DNA of 64,000 bases from Roseivirga sp. BDSF3-8 (lineage in GTDB: Bacteria; Bacteroidota; Bacteroidia; Cytophagales; Cyclobacteriaceae): positions 4,543,001-4,607,000 of the forward strand of contig NZ_JBGNFV010000001.1 in assembly GCF_041449215.1 (NCBI RefSeq), in the 5' to 3' direction. The translations under genes and the position numbers were made by a program. The notes beneath the pieces were generated by a model, which worked only from the letters and a program-made list of their open reading frames with translations, searched no databases and was not told the origin of the DNA. Positions 16,813-26,184 of this stretch are shown one piece after another (the first letter of the stretch is position 1; each line of letters opens with the position of its first letter).

Positions 16813-18116
16813 TGTTTCTCGAGCTCCTCCCTATTATCCTGTTTGCCTCTATTTTTGCCATGATTCTGTGGGGTTACCCGGTGGCATTTACCCTCGGCGG
16901 GATCAGTGTGCTGTTTGGCCTTGTCCATTTCGGGCCGGATTTCTTTCTGCTACTTCCGCTACGGGTCTATGGCACCATGACTAATTATGTGCTCATTGCC
17001 GTACCGCTATTTATCTTCATGGGGATAATGCTGGAAAAAAGCGGCCTTGCCGAGAGCCTACTGGAAACCATGTCTATGCTATTTGGCCGCATGCGGGGTG
17101 GTCTCGCCATATCTGTAGTGGTAGTAGGAGCCATGCTGGCCGCCAGTACCGGTATAGTCGGAGCTACTGTCATAACCATGGGGCTCATCAGCCTTCCTGT
17201 AATGCTCAAGCGCGGCTACAGCATACCCCTGTCCACCGGCACCATAGCCGCTTCGGGTACCCTGGGTCAAATTATCCCTCCCAGTATTGTCCTTGTATTG
17301 TTAGGAAGTGTGCTCAATGTCTCCGTAGGCGATCTGTTTGCTGCCGCCTTGGCTCCCGGTCTCCTTCTTGTAGGGTGCTACCTGGCTTACATACTGGTTA
17401 TGGCTGCCATCAGACCGGGCAGTCTTCCGGCCATGCCTGCAGAGGAGATAAGAGAGTTTCGCAGTAAGGGTATGTGGAAAAGAATTGTCAAAGCCTTTTT
17501 ACTGCCGTTTTTCCTGATAGGTGCTGTACTGGGAAGTATTTTTGCCGGCATCGCCTCGCCTACCGAGGCGGCGGCTCTCGGGGCATTCGGAGCTACCGTA
17601 CTTACCCTCATTTCAGGAAGGTTATCTTTGAAGATATTAAAACAGGTAACCCGCGAGACCACTCACCTTACCTGTATGGTATTTCTTATTCTGATCGGAG
17701 CTACAGCCTTTACGCTCGTATTTCGGAGGATGGACGGCGACGCATTTCTTATTAATGCTATCGAACAGAGTAACCTTAGCCCTTACACCTTCCTTTTCAT
17801 CGTCATGCTGGTAGTATTTATTGCTGGCTTCTTTATTGACTTTATAGAGATCATCTTTATAATCGTCCCGGTGGTGGCCCCCATATTTGTGCAACTGGAA
17901 ATGGACCTCATCTGGATAGGAGTACTGTTAGCCCTCAATCTGCAGACCAGTTTTCTTTCACCGCCATTCGGTTTCAGTCTGTTCTACCTTAAAGGGGTGG
18001 CACCCCCACAGGTAAAAACCTCGCACCTGTATAAGGGTATCATTCCCTTTGTACTTATCCAATTAGTCTTTATACTCATTGTCGTGCTTTTTCCCCAGGT
18101 ACTTGCCATATTTTAA
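16812..18116 (+). CDS. dctM: TRAP transporter large permease (DctM)
   Basis: A 434-aa protein with about 12 transmembrane segments of the DctM (ion transporter) superfamily. Typical features are GYPVAFTLGG near the N-terminus, the STGIVGATVITMGL loop, IAASGTLGQIIPPSIVLVL and the C-terminal NLQTSFLSPPFGFSLFYLKG. It transports the substrate delivered by DctP using a sodium gradient. It overlaps dctQ by one base. Confidence 0.93.
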   Translation: MFLELLPIILFASIFAMILWGYPVAFTLGGISVLFGLVHFGPDFFLLLPLRVYGTMTNYVLIAVPLFIFMGIMLEKSGLAESLLETMSMLFGRMRGGLAISVVVVGAMLAASTGIVGATVITMGLISLPVMLKRGYSIPLSTGTIAASGTLGQIIPPSIVLVLLGSVLNVSVGDLFAAALAPGLLLVGCYLAYILVMAAIRPGSLPAMPAEEIREFRSKGMWKRIVKAFLLPFFLIGAVLGSIFAGIASPTEAAALGAFGATVLTLISGRLSLKILKQVTRETTHLTCMVFLILIGATAFTLVFRRMDGDAFLINAIEQSNLSPYTFLFIVMLVVFIAGFFIDFIEIIFIIVPVVAPIFVQLEMDLIWIGVLLALNLQTSFLSPPFGFSLFYLKGVAPPQVKTSHLYKGIIPFVLIQLVFILIVVLFPQVLAIF

Positions 18117-18181
18117 GGGTTTGCTTTAACATTATGTAAATCAGATAGTTATTAAAAATAATAACCCTAAAAGAGATAGAT

Positions 18182-18409
18182 ATGGCAGAGAAAGAAGGAA
18201 GTACGCCTTCTCAGGCGACGAATAAAGGAGAGCCTGGAGATACCGGGCAAAGTAAAGCTAGTATCAAGACACAGGGCAACAGTGACCTGTCTGAAAAAGA
18301 GCGTGAATACCGCATGAGAGATAAATATACGGACGGAAAAGGGAATCTGGCTGATAATGTCAGAACTGAAAATCCGAATCGTAATACAGATAAAGGCCAG
18401 CAATCGTAG
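18182..18409 (+). CDS. Small hydrophilic protein, 75 aa
   Basis: A 75-aa, very polar protein without hydrophobic segments, rich in K, E, D, N, G and S. The motifs SDLSEKEREY, RDKYTDGKGN and NPNRNTDKGQ resemble a conserved Bacteroidetes family of unknown function, and the composition suggests an unfolded or stress-type protein (inference). A terminator hairpin follows. Confidence 0.6.
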   Translation: MAEKEGSTPSQATNKGEPGDTGQSKASIKTQGNSDLSEKEREYRMRDKYTDGKGNLADNVRTENPNRNTDKGQQS

Positions 18410-18447
18410 ACCCTTGTCAGGTGGCTATTTTCGCCGGCATTATCAAA

Positions 18448-18475
18448 AAAGGACTACTTTCAACGTAGTCCTTTC
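18448..18475. terminator. Bidirectional terminator between the 75-aa gene and pgl
   Basis: A perfect 10-bp stem (AAAGGACTAC with GTAGTCCTTT) around a 7-nt loop, with A/T-rich flanks on both sides. The neighbouring genes converge. Confidence 0.75.
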
Positions 18476-18491
18476 ATTTTTTTCAAACCTT

Positions 18492-19199
18492 CTATTTGAT
18501 TAATGAGGCTGCTTCTTCATCCAAATACCACTCAGCCTTCCCTCCGGCAGACTTTATGTAGGATGCCGGATATCCGGCTCCTGTACTGTGAGATATTTCT
18601 TTGATTCTTTGAGCTTTGCCTGCGCCGGTAACTAAAAATATCACCCTCCTCGAGTTATTGATCACCTTACCTGTGAGCGTAACTCTCTTTTGACCTGTTT
18701 TAGGATGTGAAGCGATAGCCGTAGGGCCCTCCTGATCCAGAAGGGTAAGCTGGTCCGGGAATATCGAGGCCGTATGGCCGTCCTCGCCCATTCCCAGAAT
18801 ATTGAGGTCAAAGCACGGCAGCCCATTCGCTACCGGAACATGCTCCTTGATTTCCCGGATATAATCCGTATTGGCTTCTTCCGGGCTCAGTTCACCCTTT
18901 ACACGATGTATATTTGCTTCAGGAATTTCCACTTTATCAAAAAGCAGTGTCTTAGTCATGCCAAAGTTACTATCCTCAGCATCCGGTGGCACACATCGTT
19001 CATCTCCCCAGAAAAAATGAATTTTACTCCAGTCAATCCTGTCCTGATACAGGTTTGACAGCAGTCGAAACAAAACCTTGGGCGTGCTGCCTCCGCTTAA
19101 AGCTACATACAGTTTATCCTTTTTTGCAGTCTCGTTTGCCAGTTCTTCGGCCAGGGCTTTTGCTACATCGTTTTGAGTGGAAAATATATGTGTGTTCAT
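18492..19199 (-). CDS. pgl: 6-phosphogluconolactonase
   Basis: A 235-aa enzyme of the DevB/SOL type that hydrolyses 6-phosphogluconolactone, step two of the oxidative pentose-phosphate pathway. Visible motifs are ALSGGSTPKVLF, FFWGDERCVPP and LGMGEDGHTASIFP. It lies 51 bp downstream of zwf on the same strand, with gnd divergent, so the three pathway enzymes are grouped. Confidence 0.94.
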   Translation of the reverse strand: MNTHIFSTQNDVAKALAEELANETAKKDKLYVALSGGSTPKVLFRLLSNLYQDRIDWSKIHFFWGDERCVPPDAEDSNFGMTKTLLFDKVEIPEANIHRVKGELSPEEANTDYIREIKEHVPVANGLPCFDLNILGMGEDGHTASIFPDQLTLLDQEGPTAIASHPKTGQKRVTLTGKVINNSRRVIFLVTGAGKAQRIKEISHSTGAGYPASYIKSAGGKAEWYLDEEAASLIK

Positions 19200-19250
19200 T
19201 AATCTCTGGTTTAATATAATCTAATAGTCCTCACCTGTCGGTTTATTCGC

Positions 19251-20768
19251 TCAAAGTTCGCAGAAGCCTCCGTCGTTAGTCAGATTTTTACAAGGATATC
19301 TCCAGGTAAGGTCTTTTCCTTCTATCAGGTCATCGGCCACCTCTGGGCCCCATGTGCCTGAGGGGTACCCGTAAAGTGGTAAATCTTTGTCATTTTCCCA
19401 TGCTTTGAGAATGGGGGAAACAAATTCCCACGCGGCATTCACCGCATCGCCACGGCTATACAAAGTAGGGTCCCCATTTATACAATCTAAAAGTAGTCTT
19501 TCATATGCATCGGGTACCTCTTCGCCTTCAAGATCCGCGTAGTGGAAGTCCATGTTAACATATTTTACATTAAAGCCCGCTCCGGGTACCTTCATGCCAA
19601 ACTTCAGCAGTATTCCTTCATTTGGCTGAATACGGATAACCAATTGGTTGGCTTCACTGCTTACCTCATTCAATTTACTGAACAAGTGGTGGGGCGTAGG
19701 TTTAAAGTAAAGGACGATCTCCGTAACCCTTGTGGGCAGCCGTTTGCCCGTACGGATATAAAACGGTACTCCGGCCCATCGCCAGTTATCTATAAAGAAC
19801 TTAAGGGCTAAATACGTCTCCGTACGACTCTCTCTATCCACCCCCTTTTCCTCACGGTAGCTCTTTGCTTTTTCTCCTTTAATAGTTGCTTCCAGGTATT
19901 GCCCGCGTATTACCTGCTCTGCCACCTGCTCAGGCTTTATAGGACGCAGGCTCTTGAATAGTTTCACCTTTTCATTGCGAATGCTGTCTGCATCTGCAGA
20001 TATGGGAGGCTCCATAGCAGTCAGTGCCACCAGTTGCAGCAAATGGTTCTGCACCATATCTCTCAGTGCCCCGCTGTTATCATAGTACCCCCCGCGGTCT
20101 TCCACTCCTATAGATTCAGAAGCTGTGATTTCCACATGATTGATATAGTTGCGGTTCCAGATAGGCTCAAATATCCCGTTACTGAACCGGGTCACCAATA
20201 CATTCTGTACCGTCTCTTTACCCAGGTAGTGATCGATCCGGTAAAGCTGTTCTTCCTTATAGTTTTTCAGAAGTTGCTCATTTAGTTTCCTGCCGCTTTC
20301 CAGGTCGTAACCGAATGGCTTTTCTATAACCAGCCGTTTCCAGCCATTACTTTCATCATTCAGACCATGGGCAGCCAGGTGCTCAGGCACCGTCATGTAC
20401 AGGCTGGGAGGGGTGCTCAGGTAAAAGATAAAGTTTTCATGCAGCTCATGTGCCTCGTTCAGGCTCATGAGCTTATCCTTCACTGTACCAAAGGAGTCCT
20501 TTTCATAGTCTTCTATCGACTCGTAAAAGATACGGTCTGCGAAAGACTGCACATCACCTTCCTTATCCTTAAGGTTTTCATTTTCAAAAACCACCCTATG
20601 GCGGAAAGAATCGTCGGAATATTCGCTACGCCCTACTCCAAAAACAATGAAGCCTGAGGGAAGCAGGTTTTTGATGTGAAGATTATAAAGTGCCGGGATA
20701 AGCTTACGGGCGGTTAGGTCGCCGGAGGCCCCCACTATGACCAGGGCCAGATTATCTGATTTGCTCAT
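19251..20768 (-). CDS. zwf: Glucose-6-phosphate 1-dehydrogenase
   Basis: The product is 505 aa when started at the ATG whose complement is 20766-20768; the open frame runs 30 codons further upstream, but family proteins start just before the NADP loop GASGDLTARK (here at residues 13-22). The active-site motif RIDHYLGKE is at 177-185. It oxidises glucose-6-phosphate and makes NADPH. pgl follows in the same operon; gnd is divergent across a 220-bp gap that must hold both promoters. Confidence 0.95.
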   Translation of the reverse strand: MSKSDNLALVIVGASGDLTARKLIPALYNLHIKNLLPSGFIVFGVGRSEYSDDSFRHRVVFENENLKDKEGDVQSFADRIFYESIEDYEKDSFGTVKDKLMSLNEAHELHENFIFYLSTPPSLYMTVPEHLAAHGLNDESNGWKRLVIEKPFGYDLESGRKLNEQLLKNYKEEQLYRIDHYLGKETVQNVLVTRFSNGIFEPIWNRNYINHVEITASESIGVEDRGGYYDNSGALRDMVQNHLLQLVALTAMEPPISADADSIRNEKVKLFKSLRPIKPEQVAEQVIRGQYLEATIKGEKAKSYREEKGVDRESRTETYLALKFFIDNWRWAGVPFYIRTGKRLPTRVTEIVLYFKPTPHHLFSKLNEVSSEANQLVIRIQPNEGILLKFGMKVPGAGFNVKYVNMDFHYADLEGEEVPDAYERLLLDCINGDPTLYSRGDAVNAAWEFVSPILKAWENDKDLPLYGYPSGTWGPEVADDLIEGKDLTWRYPCKNLTNDGGFCEL

Positions 20769-20988
20769 GATAAAGAAAATACGGATGTAAAGGCAGTTTA
20801 GCAGTATCTGATTACAAGCGGTGAATTTTGCACCTTTTAGGGTTAACTCCAAATGCATAAAACAGTTAAATAGCTAATGCGTAAATAAGGACAATGGTCA
20901 TCTGATGTTCTTTCCACGGTTAGACCACTTTGCCATTTGGATTATTTAACTGCAGTCCCTTTTTTGCACCAAAGAGATACTTTTCGTT

Positions 20989-22407
20989 ATGGGAGAAAAC
21001 ACTTACCGGTTTGGTATGGTAGGCCTGGGGGTCATGGGCCGTAATTTTTTGCTAAATATAGCCGACAATGATTTTTCGGCTATCGGGCTGGATAATGACC
21101 CGGAGAAAGCAAATGCACTGGAACAGGAGGCCTCTTCAGGCCACCGGATCAAAGGCGTTACCTCTTCTGAAGTGTTTGTCCGCCTGCTGGAAACACCCCG
21201 TACAATAATGCTGCTTGTACCCGCCGGTAAGATTGTAGACGACGTAATAGAGGGTCTCATTCCCTACCTGGATAAAGGCGACCTTATTATAGATGGAGGA
21301 AACAGTCATTTTTCTGATACGGAACGGCGCGAAAAGAGCCTGCGCGAGAAAGGCCTCCATTTTCTTGGCATAGGCGTCAGCGGCGGTGCCGAGGGCGCCA
21401 GGAGAGGCCCAAGTATCATGCCTGGTGGTTCCCGGGATGCCTACCCGCGTGTTAAATCCATCCTGGAAGCAGTGGCTGCAAAGGTAGACGGAGAGCCCTG
21501 CGTAAGCTACCTCGGCCCTAAGGCCTCCGGACATTACGTGAAGATGGTACATAATGGCATCGAGTACGCCATGATGCAGCTTATTTCCGAAGCCTATGAT
21601 CTGCTGCACCGTGGTGCCGGCCTTAGTGTAGACGAGCTTGCCGCTGTATTTAAAGGATATAATGAAAGAAAGCTTAAGAGCTTCCTGGTAGAGATAACGG
21701 CCAGCATCTTCACTAAAAAAGATGACCTGGACGAGGAGATTTATCTTATAGACAGAATACTGGATAAGGGAAAACAAAAGGGCACAGGAAAGTGGACCAG
21801 CCAGCACGCCCTGGATCTGGGTATCCCTATCCCTACCATAGATGCAGCCGTAACCATGCGCCAGCTTTCAGCTTTGAGAGAAGACAGGGAGATGGCAGCA
21901 GATCTTGCCGACCGACCTAAACTGGAAGAGACCAGAGCCGACAAGGCCATCATGATCAATGCAGTGGAAGATGCATTGTTTTTCGGTTTCATTGCCAGCT
22001 ATAGCCAGGGCATGGCCTTACTTCAGGCAGCAGGATCAGAAATGAACCTGGGCATGAACCTGGAAGTAGTAGCCAAAATATGGCGCGGCGGCTGTATCAT
22101 TCGTGCAGCCATGCTGGAAGATATCATGAAGGCCTACCGCAAAGACCCGGGGCTTTCTAACCTTATGATGGACCCGCACCTGAGTAATGAGATGGAACGC
22201 TGCGCCTCCGCTGCCCGTGAAATGATCATGTTTGGTACACGCCGCGGCATACCCCTGGCCGGGCTCACCTCTGCTATGTGGTATTTTGATGCATTTCATA
22301 CCAGCAGACTCCCCATGAGTCTGGTCCAGGCACAGCGTGACTATTTCGGAGCCCACACCTTCGAGCGTACCGACCGCAGCGGTACCTTTCATGCCGAGTG
22401 GTATTGA
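20989..22407 (+). CDS. gnd: 6-phosphogluconate dehydrogenase (decarboxylating)
   Basis: A 472-aa enzyme that converts 6-phosphogluconate to ribulose-5-phosphate, CO2 and NADPH. It has the Rossmann motif GLGVMGRNF, the substrate loop SGGAEGARRGPSIMPGG, the catalytic lysine in GHYVKMVHNGIEY, and the all-alpha C-terminal domain ending near GTFHAEWY. Full length (long, E. coli-type form). It completes the zwf-pgl-gnd set. Confidence 0.96.
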   Translation: MGENTYRFGMVGLGVMGRNFLLNIADNDFSAIGLDNDPEKANALEQEASSGHRIKGVTSSEVFVRLLETPRTIMLLVPAGKIVDDVIEGLIPYLDKGDLIIDGGNSHFSDTERREKSLREKGLHFLGIGVSGGAEGARRGPSIMPGGSRDAYPRVKSILEAVAAKVDGEPCVSYLGPKASGHYVKMVHNGIEYAMMQLISEAYDLLHRGAGLSVDELAAVFKGYNERKLKSFLVEITASIFTKKDDLDEEIYLIDRILDKGKQKGTGKWTSQHALDLGIPIPTIDAAVTMRQLSALREDREMAADLADRPKLEETRADKAIMINAVEDALFFGFIASYSQGMALLQAAGSEMNLGMNLEVVAKIWRGGCIIRAAMLEDIMKAYRKDPGLSNLMMDPHLSNEMERCASAAREMIMFGTRRGIPLAGLTSAMWYFDAFHTSRLPMSLVQAQRDYFGAHTFERTDRSGTFHAEWY

Positions 22408-22436
22408 TCCGGACCAGGAAATAACGAATAGTGATC

Positions 22437-22466
22437 AAAGGCTGACTCTAATGGGGCAGCCTTTTC
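22437..22466 (+). terminator. Rho-independent terminator after gnd
   Basis: Stem AAAGGCTG/CAGCCTTT with a 12-nt loop, ending in a short T tract. Confidence 0.65.
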
Positions 22467-22720
22467 TATTTATTTGATTGTCAATAAGTTATGTTTTGAT
22501 CGCCTCATTTCGGTCAGAATGTTTCATTCTGGTACTTATTTTATATTCTAATTAAACTATTCATTACTCGCTAAAATACTCCAAAACCTGCTGAATGACA
22601 GGGGGATCCATTTTTCAAAATAGGCGGTCCGTGAAAGGAAATTTCATTTTTGGAAAGAATTTTGAAGGCATACCTACCGAAAGGTCTCCTATTTAGCACT
22701 GGAAAGGGGTCGTATTGTAC

Positions 22721-22728
22721 TATTTTTG
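22721..22728 (+). promoter_or_regulatory. Candidate Bacteroidetes -7 promoter element
   Basis: TATTTTTG matches the TAnnTTTG consensus, about 180 bp before the esterase start. I found no good -33 TTTG at the right distance, so support is modest. Confidence 0.3.
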
Positions 22729-22908
22729 CATTATTCAATGTAATGAAAATACCCCCTACGTCTTTCAGTAAGAAAAATAGTCAGTTTTATGACCCGGTAT
22801 AGTACATTTTAGAATACCACTTTAGGGTTGTCCTATTGGGTTTTAGGGCCTAAATGTTCTATAATTTGCAAAAGCATTTGCTCAAGCATCACTTAAAAAT
22901 AGCTGCTT

Positions 22909-24081
22909 ATGTTTGCCAGAAAATTCCGTAATGCAATTGTACTTTGTTTGGCCCTGGCCCCGGCCGTACTGGTATCTTGTTCTGAAGATAGTGAATCACC
23001 TCAGCCAGTGACCAGCCCTGCTCCGGGAAGTGGCGGCGGACAGGAACCCGGCCAGGTAGCAGCTCCCCAGTGGAGGGAAGGCTATCCTGACGCTGTAAGC
23101 GGTGCCACCAGCCTGGACCTGCACATGGCCATTAATGGCCCCGGCCGCATTTACTATACAGTCTACAGTTCAGAGCCCGGGTTCCCTTCACCTGAGGACG
23201 TTAAAAGAGTAGCAGGTTCTCGTGATGCCCAAAACCTTATTACCGGAGGCACAATAGATGTCACCAGTGGAAGGATTAATGAAGAAATGGCGGTAGAACT
23301 GAAAAACCTCAACGAGGAGGCAACATACTATGCTTATATGGTGGCTGAGTACGCCGACCAGGATACCGCTATCATGCAGCAAAATGCAGTTTATAAAGAA
23401 ATTAAGCTGGGTAAAAGACAAACAGAAGAATGGTTTAGAAGCAGTGAGGAAGACAAACAGGTAGGTTTTCTGGCCTATTTGCCCGAGTCAGCCCGTAAAA
23501 CCAATGATAGCCACCCCCTGCTTATTTTCCTTGGAGGAAATGGCGAAGTAGCCCAGCAGGGTAAGTTTAATCTGCTCCGTAACCATACCCTGCCCCTGTA
23601 TATTGAGCAAGGCATGGACCTGCCCTTTATAGTGGTTAGTCCACAGCACACCCAGAATAACTGGAGTCCGCAATTGATAGATGAAGTGATTGAAGAGGCA
23701 AAAAGACGCTACAATGTAGATGAATCACGGATATACATGACCGGTATCAGTGGGGGAGGCTTCGGCACCTTCAACTATGCGGTACAATATCCGCATAAGT
23801 TAGCCGCTATCGTACCTATTGCAGGCGGTGGAAATACTTATAAGGCCTGCGAGTTAACTGATATGGCCGTTTGGGCCTTTCACGGAGATAAAGATAACAT
23901 CGTGGTTCCTCAGAAGAGTATCCAAATGGTAGAAGCGATTAATGCCTGTGAACCCCGTCCCTATGTATCGGCCAAGCTCACCATTTATCCTGGCGTATAC
24001 CATAATAGCTGGCGCATGACCTACGACGGCAGCGAAGGGCACGACATTTTTAACTGGCTGCTTCAGTACCAGATAAGATAA
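22909..24081 (+). CDS. Lipoprotein esterase (alpha/beta hydrolase, feruloyl/PHB-depolymerase type)
   Basis: A 390-aa surface lipoprotein (lipobox LVSC, Cys24). After a Ser/Pro/Gly linker, residues 55-168 form a fibronectin-like beta domain, and residues 175-390 form an alpha/beta hydrolase. The nucleophile is S281 in GISGGGFG, the acid probably D327 or D329 in FHGDKD, and the base H365 in GVYHNSW. The same hydrolase layout recurs at the N-terminus of the 940-aa protein at 36007, so they are paralogues. Likely a carbohydrate-linked or other ester hydrolase; the substrate is unknown. Confidence 0.82.
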   Translation: MFARKFRNAIVLCLALAPAVLVSCSEDSESPQPVTSPAPGSGGGQEPGQVAAPQWREGYPDAVSGATSLDLHMAINGPGRIYYTVYSSEPGFPSPEDVKRVAGSRDAQNLITGGTIDVTSGRINEEMAVELKNLNEEATYYAYMVAEYADQDTAIMQQNAVYKEIKLGKRQTEEWFRSSEEDKQVGFLAYLPESARKTNDSHPLLIFLGGNGEVAQQGKFNLLRNHTLPLYIEQGMDLPFIVVSPQHTQNNWSPQLIDEVIEEAKRRYNVDESRIYMTGISGGGFGTFNYAVQYPHKLAAIVPIAGGGNTYKACELTDMAVWAFHGDKDNIVVPQKSIQMVEAINACEPRPYVSAKLTIYPGVYHNSWRMTYDGSEGHDIFNWLLQYQIR

Positions 24082-24106
24082 TTAGTAGATTCCTCATAGT
24101 AACCGA

Positions 24107-24142
24107 AAAAGCCACCGGCAGCATAGCCGGTGGCTTTTGTAT
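24107..24142 (+). terminator. Rho-independent terminator after the lipoprotein esterase
   Basis: A perfect 13-bp stem (AAAAGCCACCGGC with GCCGGTGGCTTTT) and a 6-nt loop; one of the strongest hairpins in the window. Confidence 0.92.
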
Positions 24143-24354
24143 TTTTAGGAGCCGACCGCCCTCTTTACATTAAGTAAACTATTAGGTTTCCACCCGGTTC
24201 ATATTCTTAACTGGGCGGTGCATATATAAGGTAATTTTACCCATGCAGCCCCATAAATGAAAGATTACATTCAGTTCTTGAAAACAATTTGAAAATCAGC
24301 TAGTTATATAAGTGTAATTGGATTTTTTAATTACTTAAAATTTTTTTACCTGAT

Positions 24355-24816
24355 ATGAATAACTCTGGAATTGATAATAATAAAGCTGTTAGTATGTTGA
24401 ATGATCTCTTGACCCGCAATTATGATGCGGAGAAAGGATATCAGCAGGCAGCCGATGAAGTAGATGATACGCGTCTGAAAACCTTTTTTCACACTAAAGC
24501 AAAAGAGCGGTACGATTTCGGCCATACTATAAAGGACGAAATCCGTAATTTGGGTGGTAGCCCGGACAAGGGTACCAGTATAAAAGGTGACATGCACAGA
24601 GCATGGATGGATCTTCGCGAAAGCATTGCTTCGCACGATGAAAAAGCCATTCTCGAAGAGTGCGAAAGAGGCGAGAAGGCAGCGCTCAAAGATTATAATG
24701 ATTTGTTAAATAATGGTGTACCCATGACTACAAAATCAGTAATTGAAAGACAGCGTGATAGCATCCAGCGTGACCTGAGAGAAATCCAGGATATGGAAGT
24801 AACTTACACGAAATAA
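24355..24816 (+). CDS. PA2169-family four-helix-bundle protein (DUF2383)
   Basis: A 153-aa, all-helical, charged protein that resembles the ferritin-like DUF2383/PA2169 family. Helices carry motifs such as LNDLLTRNYDAEKGYQQAA and ECERGEKAALKDYNDLL. Family members are often linked to stress conditions; a biochemical role is not established. Single gene with its own terminator. Confidence 0.8.
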   Translation: MNNSGIDNNKAVSMLNDLLTRNYDAEKGYQQAADEVDDTRLKTFFHTKAKERYDFGHTIKDEIRNLGGSPDKGTSIKGDMHRAWMDLRESIASHDEKAILEECERGEKAALKDYNDLLNNGVPMTTKSVIERQRDSIQRDLREIQDMEVTYTK

Positions 24817-24838
24817 AATCTAGTAAGCTATAACAAAA

Positions 24839-24865
24839 AAAGCTCCCAAACAGGAGCTTTTTTTT
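24839..24865. terminator. Terminator between DUF2383 gene and the STAS-like gene
   Basis: Stem AAAGCTCC/GGAGCTTT with loop CAAACA and a long T run on the plus strand, mirrored by A upstream. Confidence 0.88.
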
Positions 24866-24895
24866 ATGTTTTGTATTGGGTTATCTGTCAAGGCC

Positions 24896-25321
24896 TCACG
24901 CTACGGAACTCATTTTCTCTACCTCAGCTTTACAAGCCTTCAGAGCAGATTCCTCAGAGGGAAAGTACTGAGTATTAATTATCGTGCTCTGTTTCTCCAC
25001 CTCATTTTTCACACGATCAAGGTAAAACTTCTTGAACGCATCTTCTGATGTGATCACAAATATATTGCGCATACCCGCCTTTAGTGCCTCAGGAATAATC
25101 GTTGACTCCAGCCACTTTCTGCTTTCCGTACCTACAATTCCCTGTTTTTGAATATCACTAAGATAAGTCTTGGCACCATAATCCTGAAAGCCCTTCAGGA
25201 TGTGATTAAATACATCCCGATACTGTTCTGGCGTAGTGCCTTTTAGCCAAGTACAGTAAAGCGTGCTTGACTCAGGCAGATACACCACACGGGCGTGGCG
25301 CTCATTGTAAACTAGTGTCAT
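24896..25321 (-). CDS. STAS/SpoIIAA-like domain protein, hypothetical
   Basis: A 141-aa soluble protein with alternating strands and helices (RVVYLPESSTLYCTWLKG, GAKTYLSDIQKQG, GMRNIFVITSED) that fits a STAS/SpoIIAA-like single domain. Such stand-alone proteins are frequent in Bacteroidetes and have no settled function. It is convergent with the DUF2383 gene. Confidence 0.6.
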   Translation of the reverse strand: MTLVYNERHARVVYLPESSTLYCTWLKGTTPEQYRDVFNHILKGFQDYGAKTYLSDIQKQGIVGTESRKWLESTIIPEALKAGMRNIFVITSEDAFKKFYLDRVKNEVEKQSTIINTQYFPSEESALKACKAEVEKMSSVA

Positions 25322-25568
25322 GTTTAGTGTTTTTTAGTTATCAGTTTAATCCGCAGTAATACAAATTTGATTATTTCTCTGAGGCTTTACCTACCCAATA
25401 CTTACCAGATATTACACAGGTGGCTTGAAAAGGTATAATTTGAATAAACTTTGTTTAAGGGCATTACACCCATAGTAAGGATTCAGCCTAAGGTTGCTGA
25501 AAGCCAGGCAATAACTAAACAGGATCCATAGGGTTACTTTAATGCCTGGCATCAAATTTTTTAATGTT

Positions 25569-26102
25569 ATGAAACGAAAGCATTTTTTTCTTATCCCTCT
25601 TTCTTTGCTTATTTCCTTTGGAATTTTTGGATTTAATTACGCCCAGGAAAGGCCCAGCCCTACACGCGAAGTTTCCGGTTCTATAGGAAATACTGATGTA
25701 AAAGTCGTCTATGGGTCACCCGGTGTTAAAGACAGAACCGTATGGGGGGAAGTGGTCCCATACAATCAATTATGGCGTACTGGCGCTAATGAGGCTACTA
25801 CCATAGAAGTTGGTAGCGATGTGATGATACAAGGACAAACCTTGCCTGCCGGAAAATATTCTCTGTTCACTATTCCAAAAGAGAATAGTGACTGGGTCGT
25901 CATTTTTAACAAAGTAGAAAAGCAATGGGGAGCATTCGATTATGATCAGAGCGAAGATGCCATGAGAATTATGGCGAGCCCTGCAAAAGCTGATTTTAAC
26001 GAACGACTGAAGTTTGAGATAGATGAAGCCGGTGATAACGAAGGCAAAGTTAAAATGTACTGGGATAACCTGATGTTGCCTATAGAGATCAGGACCAGGT
26101 AG
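25569..26102 (+). CDS. DUF2911 domain protein, secreted
   Basis: The product is 177 aa from ATG 25569, chosen because it places a signal peptide (KRKHFFLIPLSLLISFG) at the N-terminus; the frame opens nine codons earlier at 25542. The single DUF2911 domain has VKVVYGSPGVKDRTVWG, WRTGANEATTIE and AGKYSLFTIP. DUF2911 is common in Bacteroidetes and of unknown role. It is convergent with a second DUF2911 gene at 26185. Confidence 0.85.
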   Translation: MKRKHFFLIPLSLLISFGIFGFNYAQERPSPTREVSGSIGNTDVKVVYGSPGVKDRTVWGEVVPYNQLWRTGANEATTIEVGSDVMIQGQTLPAGKYSLFTIPKENSDWVVIFNKVEKQWGAFDYDQSEDAMRIMASPAKADFNERLKFEIDEAGDNEGKVKMYWDNLMLPIEIRTR

Positions 26103-26120
26103 TTAGTAGGTAAAGCAACA

Positions 26121-26155
26121 AAAAAGCCCCCAGCCATTCACGCTGGGGGCTTTTT
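26121..26155. terminator. Bidirectional terminator between the two DUF2911 genes
   Basis: A perfect 14-bp stem (AAAAAGCCCCCAGC with GCTGGGGGCTTTTT) around a 7-nt loop. It serves both converging genes. Confidence 0.95.
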
Positions 26156-26184
26156 TATTGTTTTAATAGGTTCAAAAGAAGCTA

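Larger units (their letters stand above)
22408..22908. other. Non-coding gap upstream of the lipoprotein esterase
   Basis: A 501-bp AT-rich stretch. It holds the gnd terminator (22437-22466) and one consensus -7 element (22721-22728). I see no ORF with a credible product and no RNA gene. Confidence 0.6.

Noticed and set aside
21136-21807. 223-codon minus-strand frame
   Set aside because: Antisense to gnd; no recognisable domain.
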